Shown here in pieces: positions 33,701 through 43,570 of a stretch of 64,000 nucleotides of DNA (positions are counted from its first letter, which is position 1; the number at the start of each line of letters is the position of its first letter). The position numbers and the translations under genes are program-made. The notes beneath the pieces were generated by a model. That model saw only the letters and a list, made by a program, of their open reading frames with translations. It searched no databases and had not been told where the DNA came from. Source of the DNA: Porites lobata (Eukaryota > Cnidaria > Anthozoa > Scleractinia > Poritidae); the NCBI GenBank assembly GCA_942486035.1, contig CALNXK010000152.1, positions 640,001 through 704,000 of the forward strand, read 5' to 3'.

Positions 33701-35912
33701 ACGACACAAAGAACGGAGCAGACTATAGGAAACCCCTTTACTTAAACAATTCCAGTTTATTATGACTTTGACTTCTAATTTGTTTTTTCGTTTTCTTTTT
33801 CCTTTTTGTTTTGTTTTGCTTTTATTTTTATTTTTCCTAGCGTGTAACCGTTACCAGGATTCTCTCTCGAAAAGTCTGTTATATTTCTGAAATGGACTCA
33901 ACACTGTCGGCACCAGGAAAACTGAAAGCAGATCTTACACGGGTAGGCAATTTTAAAAAAATAGTTTCAGGCGACCAATATATATAAGCTGATAAATATA
34001 CAAATAGCTGATACAGAGAAAAAGTCTTCATATTTTATGATAATGTTTCATCACAAACGAAGTTGCAATCCAGTATGATGAAGCCATCTGTTTAAGTGGA
34101 TGTGTAGCTAAATTCACCGAATGCGAAGTAGAATATCATTGATGGAAGCTTTGGCTAGGTGTGTTTGGCCAATGTTGGTTTTAAATTTAATTACTCACGG
34201 GCACACCTGCTAGATGGCACCCCGTACAACGCGATTTTAATCTTTCGCTGTTTTGTGTTTTTATCCCACAGGCAACATCTTCAGGATCCCGGCCAAAAAA
34301 GCTTCCTGTAGAGGAACAATCTTACGTGGTGATGGTTACTGATACAGCCAAAAGATCCCTACTAACGAAGGAGATTTTAGATTTTTGTGGAGTCTTGCCC
34401 ATTTACAACACAAAACTATATCCGGATACGAGCACTAAGACTGGAGTTGCAGGTAATGAAGGAACTAATTAAGATTCCAGCTTTTTATCTAACATAATAA
34501 CCGTTGTGCGTTCTCCATCGTAGGTTTTTAAAGATTTTGTCACTTCTCTAGAAGGCCTGCAGCACTGGTTAGGGCTACGCAACGTCCCATTAAATTAGCT
34601 GATTAGAAAAGAGATTACAATTTTCCATATATCAAGTACCGTATTTATTTTATAAAATGCCGCGGCCTTTATTACCTTTTTAGCTTTTCTGACAGTGCAG
34701 CGCTCATTCCAGGACGTCGTTTATTTCAAAATCCAACTCCTTCAATCACTGACAACAAATACGGAAATCATTTGTAAATATGTTAAGCAGAAAGATGTTT
34801 TAGGTGTTGAAATGTCTCACTTTTTTGCCAAGATAGAATCGTATTTGGATTGTGTAGCTTATTAAGTTTTGGCGAGTTTTTTCTTCTATAAGCCTCGAAT
34901 AAACCGCTCCGCATCCGTCTATTTGGGTGCGGCATTTATTCGAGAGCAGTGTTTAATCGAGCAAATACGGTACATACAAAGACTGCTAGTTCTACCGAGT
35001 AAGGATCAAGAGTATTATCGATCAAAACTAAAGTAAAGTAAAATGTAAACATACAATCGATTAGTTTGGTAAAACGCATTCCCCTTTGGCATTATTTCAT
35101 TGTAGTAATTTGTTAGCAGTAGAGTGAAAAAGATCAAGAGGAAACTTCCAGCTATGTATCTTTGTCGCTTTCCTAGATCCTTTCCCGCCCAACTGATCCA
35201 ATAAGTCACCCTCCCTATCCTTTGAAGCCATTAAAAATCTTAGAGTAGACTCTGAATTAGCCTGAGGAAACAGACGACATTTCCCGACGCCACCAACGGT
35301 TTCCCCGCGAAATGACGTCTGAGAAACGAGCCCAGAAATTCCATACTGATAACGTTTCACTAACCAGATCTGGGTAGTGCTTCTGATTGGTCCTGCCGCT
35401 TGTGAAATTTACTTCAAGCAATCAGAAACACTGCCCAGATTTGGGTAGTGGCGCGTCATCAGTATGGAATTTCTGCGATCGTTTCTCAGACGTCATTTCG
35501 CGGGGAAACCGTTGGTGGCGTCGCGAAATGTCGTCTGTTTTCTCAGGCTAACTCTGAATGAAATGCTGTCATTTGCATTTCTTTTTACCGAATTATCAAA
35601 TTTACAGTTGTTACAGGGCGGCGTCTGGTCAAGCGACAGGTACAACGGACAGAAACAACTACATTTGCTGGCTTTAATCGTACTTGTAAAAGCATGGTAG
35701 ATGATAAAGGACAACTCCGATATGATGGTTTGGAAAAGTGCCGTGGTCCAAATGACAAATGGGTTGCAACTTGTAAATTTAAGGAAGGGATGTGTTTTTA
35801 CTTTGCTAAGTGCAATTATCTCAAGGGTTTAAGGTACTATTGGAACTGTACAGAAGTACACAAGAGATCTGAAATTCCCGTCTGCTGTGATCTCGCTTGT
35901 GCCGATCGGTAA
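24724..35912 (+). CDS. BRICHOS-domain precursor 1 with C-terminal 9-Cys peptide, 6 exons
   Basis: Secreted precursor, 266 aa. Exons: 24724-24726, 25034-25105, 29212-29349, 33841-33942, 34272-34452, 35608-35912 (801 nt, phases consistent). Residues 1-25 are a signal peptide; about 28-160 is a BRICHOS domain with its conserved Asp (DFYNDFQM), first Cys (SRKVCYISEMD) and second Cys (LDFCGVLPIYN). Then GRRLVKRQ with a Lys-Arg site at 174-175, and a 91-residue C-terminal peptide with nine Cys ending PVCCDLACADR. In the BRICHOS family this domain acts as a chaperone for the peptide released from it; annelid antimicrobial peptides (arenicin, alvinellacin) are made this way. Cutting after Arg175 would leave an N-terminal Gln able to cyclise. 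The released peptide resembles no family I know; antimicrobial, venom-like or signalling roles are all possible. The neighbouring convertase is a candidate processing enzyme. Confidence 0.5.
25034..25105 (+). CDS. BRICHOS gene 1 exon 2: signal peptide
   Basis: 24 codons, poly-T plus TAG acceptor, GTATGT donor. AYRAVKSLGFLFLIYYIHST gives the hydrophobic core; ISSQ follows and cleavage is likely near it. Conserved with gene 2 exon 2. Confidence 0.5.
26890..27429. mobile_element. MITE, 540 bp, GTAAATGATCGATTAAGCGC ends
   Basis: GTAAATGATCGATTAAGCGC at the left end is mirrored exactly by GCGCTTAATCGATCATTTAC at the right; inside, CGAATAAGCCCCGCGGCGC on the left has a related inverted block on the right. 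The target duplication is unclear. Confidence 0.5.
28383..28558. mobile_element. MITE, 176 bp, CAGGGGCGGATC ends
   Basis: CAGGGGCGGATCTAGG at one end and CCTGGATCCGCCCCTG at the other, with CTTCA on both flanks. This terminal motif is a very common animal hAT-type MITE end; a single end of the same family is at 40629. Confidence 0.5.
29212..29349 (+). CDS. BRICHOS gene 1 exon 3
   Basis: 46 codons, acceptor TTGTTAG, donor GTAAGT. IEEKGTKFAEGIEIDEQ, then VAVFRVPAH and GADFYNDFQM with the BRICHOS Asp. 138 nt, same length as in gene 2. Confidence 0.5.
29837..29990. repeat. Dispersed repeat, GCGGAGCTCCGCGCGC/CCATGGGTA type, copy 1
   Basis: AGCGGAGCTCCGCGCGCG, then CACCATGGGTAA, a TCACGTGAC, and an ACCGACCGACCG run ending at a GTCCGTCCGC, ACACAGGCA-like sequence. 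The same order is found at 39176-39305. Confidence 0.5.
30894..30998 (+). repeat. Five tandem 21-bp units
   Basis: Units begin GCCC (GCCA in the first) and carry a GGGA/GGGG block 5 bases on, at exactly 21-bp spacing (30894, 30915, 30936, 30957, 30978). The pattern equals a seven-codon repeat (S-P-L-W-E-I-L type), now interrupted by stops. It lies just upstream of the 2A-bearing frames and is probably part of the same dead element. Confidence 0.5.
31032..31391 (+). pseudogene. Basic, Arg/Lys-rich frame upstream of a 2A motif (mobile-element relic)
   Basis: 119 codons from an ATG. The C-terminal half is very basic (KKRKARRKVKRIFRKF). No domain recognised. It lies on the same strand and 160 bp upstream of a 2A-like motif, so it may be the N-terminal ORF of the same decayed retroelement inside BRICHOS gene 1 intron 3. 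Confidence 0.5.
31557..31601 (+). other. 2A-like ribosome-skipping motif with final Pro changed to Leu
   Basis: The frame reads MKLLISGDIELNPGL. The 2A consensus is D-V/I-E-x-N-P-G-P, and non-LTR retrotransposons of invertebrates carry such motifs near an ORF start. CTT in place of CCT gives Leu instead of the last Pro, which should abolish skipping. No RT follows. Confidence 0.5.
33841..33942 (+). CDS. BRICHOS gene 1 exon 4: first BRICHOS Cys
   Basis: 34 codons, CCTAG acceptor, GTAGGC donor. VTVTRILSRKVCYISEMD is nearly identical to gene 2 (one residue differs in the exon, Thr/Ala near the end). Confidence 0.5.
34272..34452 (+). CDS. BRICHOS gene 1 exon 5: second BRICHOS Cys
   Basis: 181 nt, CCACAG acceptor, GTAATG donor, leaves phase 1. 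SYVVMVTDTAKRSLLTKEIL leads to DFCGVLPIYN, the closing BRICHOS strand. Confidence 0.5.
34636..34973. mobile_element. MITE, 338 bp, GTACCGTATTT ends
   Basis: GTACCGTATTTATTT at the left end faces CAAATACGGTAC at the right; inner blocks ATGCCGCGGCC and GTGCGGCATTTATTCGA are inverted. It sits in intron 5 of BRICHOS gene 1. Confidence 0.5.
35258..35550. mobile_element. TAGCCTG foldback element, 293 bp, perfect 9-bp target duplication
   Basis: TAGCCTGAGGAAACAGACGA is mirrored by TCGTCTGTTTTCTCAGGCTA, and the arms stay paired almost to the centre (CAGTATGGAATTTCTG). ACTCTGAAT flanks both sides (35249-35257 and 35551-35559). It inserted 58 bp before the terminal exon of BRICHOS gene 1. Confidence 0.5.
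35608..35912 (+). CDS. BRICHOS gene 1 exon 6: dibasic site and 9-Cys peptide
   Basis: 305 nt to TAA. The acceptor TTTACAG at 35607 is preferred over TTACAG at 35615 because it restores Val-x-x-Gly as in gene 2. GRRLVKRQ is followed by nine Cys with spacing 17-10-6-5-11-11-0-3. An AATAAA lies at 36218. Confidence 0.5.
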
Positions 35913-36217
35913 AAAAAAAGTGAGAGATGGAAAACTTTTCCCCCAAAAAGGCCTCCTCAGTTTTTGTTTTTGTTTTTTGCTTGTCTGTTTGTTGTAATTT
36001 GTCTCACTGACAACTTTAACTTTCCGCCAGAGGCACCTTTTGGCCAACATAATGAAGCACCTACTGGTCAAATTAGTTGTTTCATATTATGTATTAAAAA
36101 GATAAAGGTAACAAAAAGTTAAACCATATCGTGACCTCTTTTTTGGATACTGTCATAGTTGTTGTTGATGTTGCTTTTATTTATGGCAACACAACTCTTC
36201 AGATTAAAGCTGATTCT

Positions 36218-36223
36218 AATAAA
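36218..36223 (+). promoter_or_regulatory. Polyadenylation signal of BRICHOS gene 1
   Basis: AATAAA about 305 bp after the stop, in the context CTAATAAAATG that gene 2 also has (51728-51733). Confidence 0.5.
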
Positions 36224-36561
36224 ATGGAAATATTTCTTAAAGAAAATTGTGTTACGACCTCTAGAACTGAAGCCCTCGCGCGAAACTCGTAGATGAACCT
36301 ACGGTCCTTAAAATAATCCATAGGAACACGCCGTCTGTCTCAGGGTACGTTGTCTACCAGGTTCACTTGCAATTGTTGGCAGTTACTGCGCATGTGTGAA
36401 CCAAATTTTGAAATGTAAGGTCGAAGCGGTTGACGTTTTTGCACCATATATACTACAAGAACCGAGCTGTAGTAATACCATATTGAAGAGACTGGTGTAG
36501 TTCTCATGTCTCTGGACTGACGCAATGTGATTATAACAGCAATGTGATTATGACCAGTCAC

Positions 36562-37800
36562 TATTCACCAACTATTGGCCTGTCTCGATTCTACCAAGCT
36601 TTACAAAATTTCTAGAGAGAATCATCTATAATCGCTTGTATGATTATTTAACTAATTTACATATTCTCTGTGATGACCAGTTCGGCTTCAGGAAAAACCA
36701 CTCTACGACGCTTGCCTTGATTGATTTGCATGAAAAAATTTCATCTGCTATTGATCGTGGTGAATTAGCGGTTTGTGTTTTTTTAGATCTCTCGAAAGCT
36801 TTCGATACAGTCAATCATTCCATCTTATTTGATAAACTTGAACACTATGGTATACGTGGCTTGGCTCTGAAATGGATTAAGAGCTATTTTTCAAACAGAC
36901 TTCAATTTGTAGAATACAATGGTTATGTTTCGTCTCGTGCTAATATCATGTGTGGCGTTCCCCAAGGTTCAATACTAGGGCCTTTGTTTTTTCTGCTCTA
37001 CATCAACGATATAATCAACACTTCAACAATATTACAACTGATATTATTTGCTGATGATACAAACGTTTTTGTGTCTCACAAGGGTAAAGACTGCCTAACT
37101 AATATACTGAACGCTGAGCTAGATAAGTTGTCATTATGGTTTAGAGCTAACAGGCTTTCATTAAACTTGAAAAAAACCAAATTCATCGTATTTAAACCAT
37201 GCCAAAAGCGTACAAATCAAACTATTCAACTTTTAATTAATAGCCAAAAAATTGATCAAGTAAAAGAAACAGTTTTCTTGGGAGTAATCATGGATGAAAA
37301 TTTAAATTGGAAATCTGAAATCTCACATGTCGCCAATAAGGTTTCTAAATGTACAGGAATTATTCGTAAATCCAGTTTCTATTTATCTACGAAAACCTTA
37401 CGAACACTATATTTTTCTCTAGTCTATCCATACTTTTTTTACTGCAACTTAGTTTGGGCCTCCGCTTACAGAACTAACCTTATTCGTCTTGAGATTTTAC
37501 AGAAACGGGTCATCATGCAGAACTATAGCTAAAACCCCTTTCGATTCACATACTGATCCAATCTTTCAAAATCTTGGTATCTTAAAATTTCATGATATAT
37601 ACTTAATACAACTAGGCTTATTCATGTACTCCTATCAAAACCATACAATGCAAATTTACCATGCAAATTTACTTTACAAAGTCAAATTCATTCGTATAAT
37701 ACAAGAAACTCGTGTAAATTTCATCTGTCTTTCTGTCGTACTCGAATCAAACAACTTTCCGTTTTTTATCAAGGACCTAAATTTTACAACACCTTAAACA
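36562..37800 (+). pseudogene. LINE reverse transcriptase, 5'-truncated, frameshifted
   Basis: The frame starts inside the RT at NYWPVSILPSFTKFLERI and runs through FGFRKNHST, FLDLSKAFDTVNH, GVPQGSILGPL, FADDTN (catalytic Asp pair) and LSLNLKKTKFIVF to 37532; the C-terminal part continues in another frame (37489-37797). It is a CR1/L2/Jockey-type non-LTR element with no endonuclease left. The 3' part (37515-37880) matches the minus-strand fragment at 59925-60920. Confidence 0.5.
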
Positions 37801-38629
37801 CCAACATCATCAACGCTTCCTCACCTTTTTCCTTTAAAAGAGCACTTAAGGCATTTATTTCTAATAATTATTAGTATACTCCAACAGAAATCTTGCGAAA
37901 ATATTCAACATTATTTGTAAACTTCCGTAATATTGATTAGTTTAATTTTCCACCTGATTGCTGCCGGGCATCAGCCGGTAGCAGACCATATTCTTGATCC
38001 ATTTGAGATTTTTGGTTCGATAGTTCCATGGTTCGATCGTCATCTGTGACTGCAGCGCTGTGCAGTCAGTCTGTTTTTCTCTTAGGAGCAACCCCCCATT
38101 TTGTTTTGCTCTCATGTAAGATCTGTGCAGAAATCATAGTTAAGAACAGTTCAAGACGTATTGTACGGAACATTTTTTCGGTTTATTTTTTTTAATTCAG
38201 GTTTCAAGATTAGTTATAGCGAGTATTTTTTGTCACACAGATTGTTATCTCGGTAATCAAGATTGTAAGTTACATGTGCTGTACATCTGCCTGACCTGTG
38301 AATAAACAAGTTTTGGCCTTTACGTCATTTGTACGCAACTCATCTCATCGATCCTGTGTATGATGATTGTTCGATGAAGAAACAGTTTATCAGCACTGCT
38401 GTTGTTTTAGAATTTCGTGAATTATTAAAATGAATTACAAAATGGTATTGAAACCTTGTAAGCATATTTGTGATCGTGATCGGTTCATTTTTTATATTAC
38501 GCTCTGAGTGTTTCATAATGCCAGCAACTCTTCTACAAACTGCTTTTGTCCTATTCGCAGTTCGCAACTAACGGCAGCACTTCCCTTCTCAATGAGAACT
38601 TCTAGTATTATTTTGTATCCGTCGCCGTA

Positions 38630-38790
38630 ATTTTTATGCCATCTTCGAAAAATTGTAATTGAGGAGGCCTAATTAACATAAGCTCTATAGTTTCCTTTAG
38701 GCCTCCTCGCCATTTCTTCCTACATTTTTTTGGCATTTCTTTGTAATTATTGTAATCGTGTGGCAAATAAATAAATACAAATACCAATAC
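38630..38790 (+). mobile_element. LINE 3' end fragment
   Basis: GAGGAGGCCTAATTAACATA to TTTAGGCCTCCTCGCCATTT and the TAATCGTGTGGCAAATAAAT tail match the 3' terminus of the minus-strand LINE at 59940-60070. GAGGAGGCCT and AGGCCTCCTC also form a stem, as LINE 3' UTR hairpins do. Confidence 0.5.
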
Positions 38791-38839
38791 AAACAGAAAG
38801 GCCAAACAAAGGCTCTTCTCGCTGAGTCGGATATAGTTA

Positions 38840-39145
38840 AGGTGTATTATTCAAATGCAAGATCTATATTGGAGTATGCCAGTGCTGTCTTTGTCAGTTT
38901 ATCGCCAATATGATGCAATGGCTGCTAAGAGAATACAAACGCACACTCTAGCAATCATATTCATATTTCCAGCCATTAGTGAAGCATTATTCAAAGCTAT
39001 CATGAGTCTTACGTTTCATGACAGACCGGCCGTAGAATCGTTACATGCAACAGGTTTAATTTTTTCAAAGCTTCATCCTGGAAGCCCTGTGTACAATCAT
39101 CTCTGAATCCGGCCTACGTACTAATGCAGTAAAAACCCGTGTACG
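38840..39145 (+). pseudogene. Decayed C-terminal RT fragment of another LINE
   Basis: SILEYASAVFVSLSP in one frame and then RIQTHTLAIIF, SEALFKAIMSLTFHDR, FSKLHPGSPVYNHL in the next look like the end of a LINE RT (ILEYASxVW...Q-K-R...F...LHDR). At least one frameshift. Clade unclear. Confidence 0.5.
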
Positions 39146-39175
39146 AAGCAACATTTTTTTTTTTTTAGCTTTTTT

Positions 39176-39305
39176 TTAGCGGGGCTCGCGCGCGCTTGAA
39201 GCTTGTACAGCGGAGCACCATGGGTAAGAAAATTTGGTAGCCTATGCATCCGAGAAATTTTTGGTAGTCACGTGACTGTACGTCCGCAACACAGGCACAC
39301 CAATA
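39176..39305. repeat. Dispersed repeat, copy 2 of the 29837 family
   Basis: AGCGGGGCTCGCGCGCGC, GCACCATGGGTAA, TCACGTGACTGTACGTCCGC, ACACAGGCACACCAAT in the same order as the 29837 copy. Confidence 0.5.
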
Positions 39306-40620
39306 TAAAATAACTCAATCAACAGGTATATATGGCAACCCAAATGCAACTCAAGGTTTTATTTGGTAGGAAATCGCACGGTCGCCCGGACTTCTAGAGA
39401 GAAAGAAAAAAAAAACAAAGTCGTGTCTTTTTCGACGTTATTTTTGATGTCTACACACACGTGGATAACAGAGCCGAGAGCTAGAGCGAGTGATTGAAAT
39501 CAAAGGAGACGAATTTTGCTGCAAGAAAAAAATTAAAATTTCATAGCGGCGGTGAGAAATTCTAGCGGCCAACAAGGTGAAAATGAGCCGCAGTGAAAAA
39601 ATGAAAGAGAACTTGAACATAGGAAACGAAATCTTTGGTAGGGACATACGACAATTCCTCTATAAAAATAATACGTAACTGGGAAGTTTGACGTTTTAGT
39701 CGTATAAAACGGCATTGTAGTCGTGCAAAACAACGGCAAAGAAAGACAAAAAAGCGTGTTGCACGTGCAAATAGGCCACTTCCGAGTTCCAAAAACCCTC
39801 ACTTTCAAAATGAGGCTAGCTAGGTGCACAACCTTTCTTGTGAAAATTAGTTTTATTTGCATGAGAATGAAAAATGATTTCCATATCAAAGGCTGAGCAC
39901 CTACCTTCGTTTTGAAACAGAGGCCCGGGGGAACTCGGAGATGGCCTATTTGTTTTTTTGCTAATTAGAAAAACAAGTATGCTGCACGTGCAAATTTGTT
40001 TTTTACTAATTCGATCTATTGATCTTGATGCCATTTTCATTGCAGTCCCCGTTTAGCATTACAAGATTTAATTTATGGTTTATAAGTATTATTAACCAGT
40101 GCTTCGCTTTAGCCCTAGCTAAATGTATATTAAATTTGGCAAATATTAGATTCTTGCATTTGAAGGTGTAATTCGGCAATTTACGCTAAGACGTTCTTAT
40201 TAATAATACGTTTCTCTATTTCTCTCAAACACGAGGACATACTGCTGTTTCCTACCATAAAAATAAATAAACTTAGGCTCGCAATTGCTCCTTAAACATA
40301 CAATATTTATTCACAACTGTACATTGCAAAATTCTTTTATGCTTGGTCCATGAAGACAATTACAATCTGTACTTTGCTTTTAGAAGAATTACAGTAATTA
40401 ACTTTTATTTGTAATTAGTACAGTTTTGTATAACATGTTGTACAGTATTTTCTTGAAATGTTAATTTGCAATCTCAAAGTAAAATTTCTTGTAATATGTT
40501 TATCATAATATAACTGTAACCCACGTGTAAGAACCCGCTTAGTTTTGCTGAGAATGAACAGTTTCTTTATTTTTTGTATTAAAATGGCAATGTTCTGCCA
40601 GCAGGTTGTTACGCGCCGGT
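39306..40620. other. Intergenic, nothing recognised
   Basis: AT-rich. Open frames at 39438-40040 (minus) are low-similarity and lack motifs. Confidence 0.5.
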
Positions 40621-40628
40621 GTTTAGTG

Positions 40629-40710
40629 CAGTGGCGGATCCAGGGGAGGGGCCCAGGTGGCCCACCCCGCCTGAAGGCCCAAAAAATTTTTCTCGTCAAA
40701 CTGTTTTTTT
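40629..40710 (+). repeat. hAT-type MITE end fragment (GGCGGATCCAGGGG)
   Basis: GTGGCGGATCCAGGGGAGGG is the same terminal motif as the intact MITE at 28383. No second end is seen nearby. Confidence 0.5.
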
Positions 40711-41312
40711 GGAGCGGGAGCATCCGTTAATTCATTAACCGATGGTCATTGTTCCAAGTATTGAGCCTACGTTCGAACCCACGGGGGGGCGGAGGGGGGA
40801 GGAGGTATTCCGGATTTCAAGTGTCAGGGATAATGGAATGGGGGCAAAAATCAAAACCCAAAAACATCCCTAGGGCTTCAAACAAAACCCCCAAAATACC
40901 CTGGACTAAAATTTGATCCCCCAAAGAATCCCAAGCCGAATTTCCGAGCCATAAAAATTTTCAGAGGAACTACGCGGCCGCGATAAGCGGAGAGTATCAC
41001 GAATCTTCAGTTTGTCAAACCCAAAATAATCCTTTGCTCATCCCTGTCACTTGAAATCCGAAGTAAGCCCCCTGGGGACTCGAAACTATATCCAAGCAAC
41101 ATGTCGCGCATGCTCAACAAATATCGTACTCGAGTCAGGCAGATTCTTTCTTTTGTACGCCAAAATTGAGCAAGCGAAATAAAGGCTCTGCTGGCAGGGT
41201 GCAATGTAGGACCGTGGAGAACTTTTTCACTCTTTGACTCAGTGACTTGGATCAGTTAACGAAAATAAAACAATGGGTCAGTGCAACAAAAGAAGTCTTC
41301 ATCGTCGGCCCC

Positions 41313-42058
41313 GGGTCCCGGGTGGTACTCTTGGGAATTCTTGGTGGAGGTGTGCGCCCGGTTCTCCAAATCCTGACCTTCTCTCAGACCAAAAAAATTG
41401 TCAATTTCCACACCCTTTTACAGACCTGGCCTGTAAAATCCATATCCTTTTCCAGACCTGGAGGAGCTCACAAAACGCGACATACGACATACACTCCCAT
41501 AATTACCTCGAAAACCGTACCCGATTACACGCCAAAATGAGCAAATTCGATACCCGTTTTCAGAGCAAAACAGCTCGAAAAACATATCCTGCGGGGTGGC
41601 ATACACGACCGTAAATCCTCTATCAAGCCCCCCCCCTCTAATAAGCCCCCCCCCTTTTCAGGGGAAGGAAGTTGATAGGTCCCCACTCACTGTTAAGCGC
41701 CCCCCCCATTTTTATTCTTCACTAATAAGTGATAGACTGTATTAATCAACCACGACTGTAAAACATCATGTAGACTGATCCTGGATGGTTTTCTTACCAA
41801 CTGGAAGATCGAAATTGATTCTGATCCTAGGCTGCATGACCTAAAACTTCTTGTGCTTGAGCTTGTCCACTTTGTATTCTAGTTCTTTATGGAGAACTGA
41901 TACCATCGTTGTTTCGGGATTAAACAAGTTCCCCCCCCCCCTCTCAAATAAGCCCCCCCCCCCTCAAGTGGACTTGAAATAAATAAGCCACTGGGGGGGG
42001 GGGGGACTTAATAGAGGATTTACGGTATACCGTTTATATAAGGGAGTACCCCTCCCAC
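41313..42058. mobile_element. MITE of the GGGGTACTCCC family, interrupted
   Basis: The left block (GGTGGTACTCTTGGGAATTC, then CCAAATCCTGACCTTCTC) and right block (TTATATAAGGGAGTACCCC) match the nested MITE at 16779-17308 in order. A different MITE (41609-42025) separates them. Confidence 0.5.
41609..42025. mobile_element. MITE with poly-C arms, 417 bp, CCGTAAATCCTCTAT ends
   Basis: CCGTAAATCCTCTATCAAGC followed by long C runs on the left mirrors G runs followed by ACTTAATAGAGGATTTACGG on the right. It is inserted into the 41313 MITE. Confidence 0.5.
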
Positions 42059-42082
42059 CGGGCCACGGTTTTACAATTTTGA

Positions 42083-42241
42083 TAGCCTGTTCCAGGCTCC
42101 GAGATAGTGGTGAAAGTGAAAAGTCGTTCAAAACTAAGAAAACGCGCTGTACGTCCCCTTTCCCAAGTCGCGCGCGTCTTATTTTCGCTTTGCTCGTTTA
42201 ATACGTCCCCACTATATTACCTGAGAGCCTGGCACAGGCTA
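42083..42241. mobile_element. TAGCCTG foldback element, 159 bp, perfect 9-bp target duplication
   Basis: TAGCCTGTTCCAGGCTCCGA faces CTGAGAGCCTGGCACAGGCTA-type inverted end. CAATTTTGA flanks both sides (42074-42082, 42242-42250). Closely related to the element nested at 16933. Confidence 0.5.
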
Positions 42242-42384
42242 CAATTTTGAGAATGACCAAGGACACACTTTAGTTTCATCTCAATATGACTGGAATGAAT
42301 AAAAAACTAAGTAGTAAATGAACTTGCCTTATTTTTTTTAAGCATAATTGGAAGGTGATGTCCAGTTTTACTCCTAGCCAGCCA

Positions 42385-43570
42385 CCTTTGCCTAAACTAT
42401 GCTTCTACTGAGCCAACTTTTCAGTCCTGTTGTATTTCTTTGAACTAGCCATTTGTTCATGTAGTGGATTTTGCGTTTTCATGACTTGCTGTAACTTTGA
42501 AGAGTGCTAATAATCACTGCTGTTAGCCTGCGTCGCAGGCGCAAAAAGGGGAGGGAGAGGGGGAGGGAGAAAAGCACGAAAGAGGGAAAAAGGGAAGGGA
42601 GCGCCTGCTATAAGAGCCAGTGTTTTTGTATTCTGCCCACCATTTTCTGAACTAATCCGATAATGTCAACTGATACGTGACCAATCACTTCTCAGCATGG
42701 TCTGAACTTTTACTTTGTTTACCGGATATTGTCAAGTCGAGAAGCTTTTTTCAAGTGATATCAACATAGAGCGAAATAAAACATCTATACTGTTCTTCCT
42801 CCCGAAGCAAACACGGCAAACATATTGACTACGAACAGTCTCTCTCTTTTTTTACTGCTCGCAGTCCGCGACAAACAAGGATCAGTTTCGTGTTAATACA
42901 CATCAAACAGAATGGTCACAAACTAGTCACCGGTAGCCTGTCAGAGACGCGAATAATGAAAGGAAAATCATACTGTCAAAAAGCTCAGCAGATAGTTTTT
43001 ACTAAAGCTTCAGCTCTCTTTACAAACCATTTAGAAGTTCATTCAAGACGGTATATCTTCTTGCGGAAAAGGCGGTCTTGTGAATATTGGCATTGCAGAT
43101 GTCTGGCAAGAATCGCAATCGCTCTGAACGCTTTGAATCGCCGCTCGGTGTTTGAACATATCCAGTGTACAACGTCTGTACACAGGCTATGTACAAACCT
43201 CCTGAGCCTCTCTGCCTGCTAAACAAGCTATTACAGTTGGTTCCAGTTCAGGTTTTAACGTTAAGTTGCTACATGATTGGAGTAATTTTGATCTTCCAAA
43301 GCTTATGTCAGTAGAACACATTTTCTTGATGCCTTCATCATGTTTGTCTCTCATTACCACGCCAATAATTAAGTTACTCATCACGACTCAGCCAGTCAGG
43401 AATTTGCGCCTAGCGTCCGCAACAATAAACAAAAGGGGGCTATTATAGAAGGCTTTCCTCGCCCTTTCTCCCCAATCCCCCTCCTTTTTGCCTTCCTCTC
43501 TATCCCCTAGACCCTACCCCTTTCGACGCCGGCAAGGCAGGCTACACTGCCGTTGGCCATCATATCTTGG
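42385..43570 (-). pseudogene. Convertase exon 1 pseudo-exon, split by a transposon
   Basis: 42385-42523 aligns with convertase exon 1: GAACTAGCCATTTGTTC is identical (frame W-L-V-Q) and GACAAACTGGCACAGAAGC has the counterpart GAAAAGTTGGCTCAGTAGAAGC. In-frame stops and shifts are present. The alignment resumes at 43545 (GGCCATCATATCTT against AACCATCTTACCTT around the ATG), so a 1,021-bp TAGCCTG element (42524-43544) split it. No other convertase exon is near, so this is a partial duplicate in the same orientation relative to BRICHOS gene 2. Confidence 0.5.
42524..43544. mobile_element. TAGCCTG element, 1,021 bp, in the convertase pseudo-exon
   Basis: TAGCCTGCGTCGCAGGCGCA at the left (with an internal CCTGCG/CGCAGG stem) and GCCGGCAAGGCAGGCTA at the right; flanks CACTGCTGT (42515-42523) and CACTGCCGT (43545-43553) are a 9-bp duplication with one mismatch. 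No transposase recognised. Confidence 0.5.

Noticed and set aside
35258..35550. Long palindrome as a replication or recombination site
   Set aside because: TAGCCTG ends and perfect ACTCTGAAT duplication identify a transposon.
39438..40040. Overlapping minus-strand frames of 69-118 codons
   Set aside because: Three frames overlap, none has a motif, and composition is that of non-coding DNA.
40545..40730. Frame containing WRIQGRGPGGPP
   Set aside because: This peptide is the known translation of a hAT-type MITE end (GGCGGATCCAGGG).
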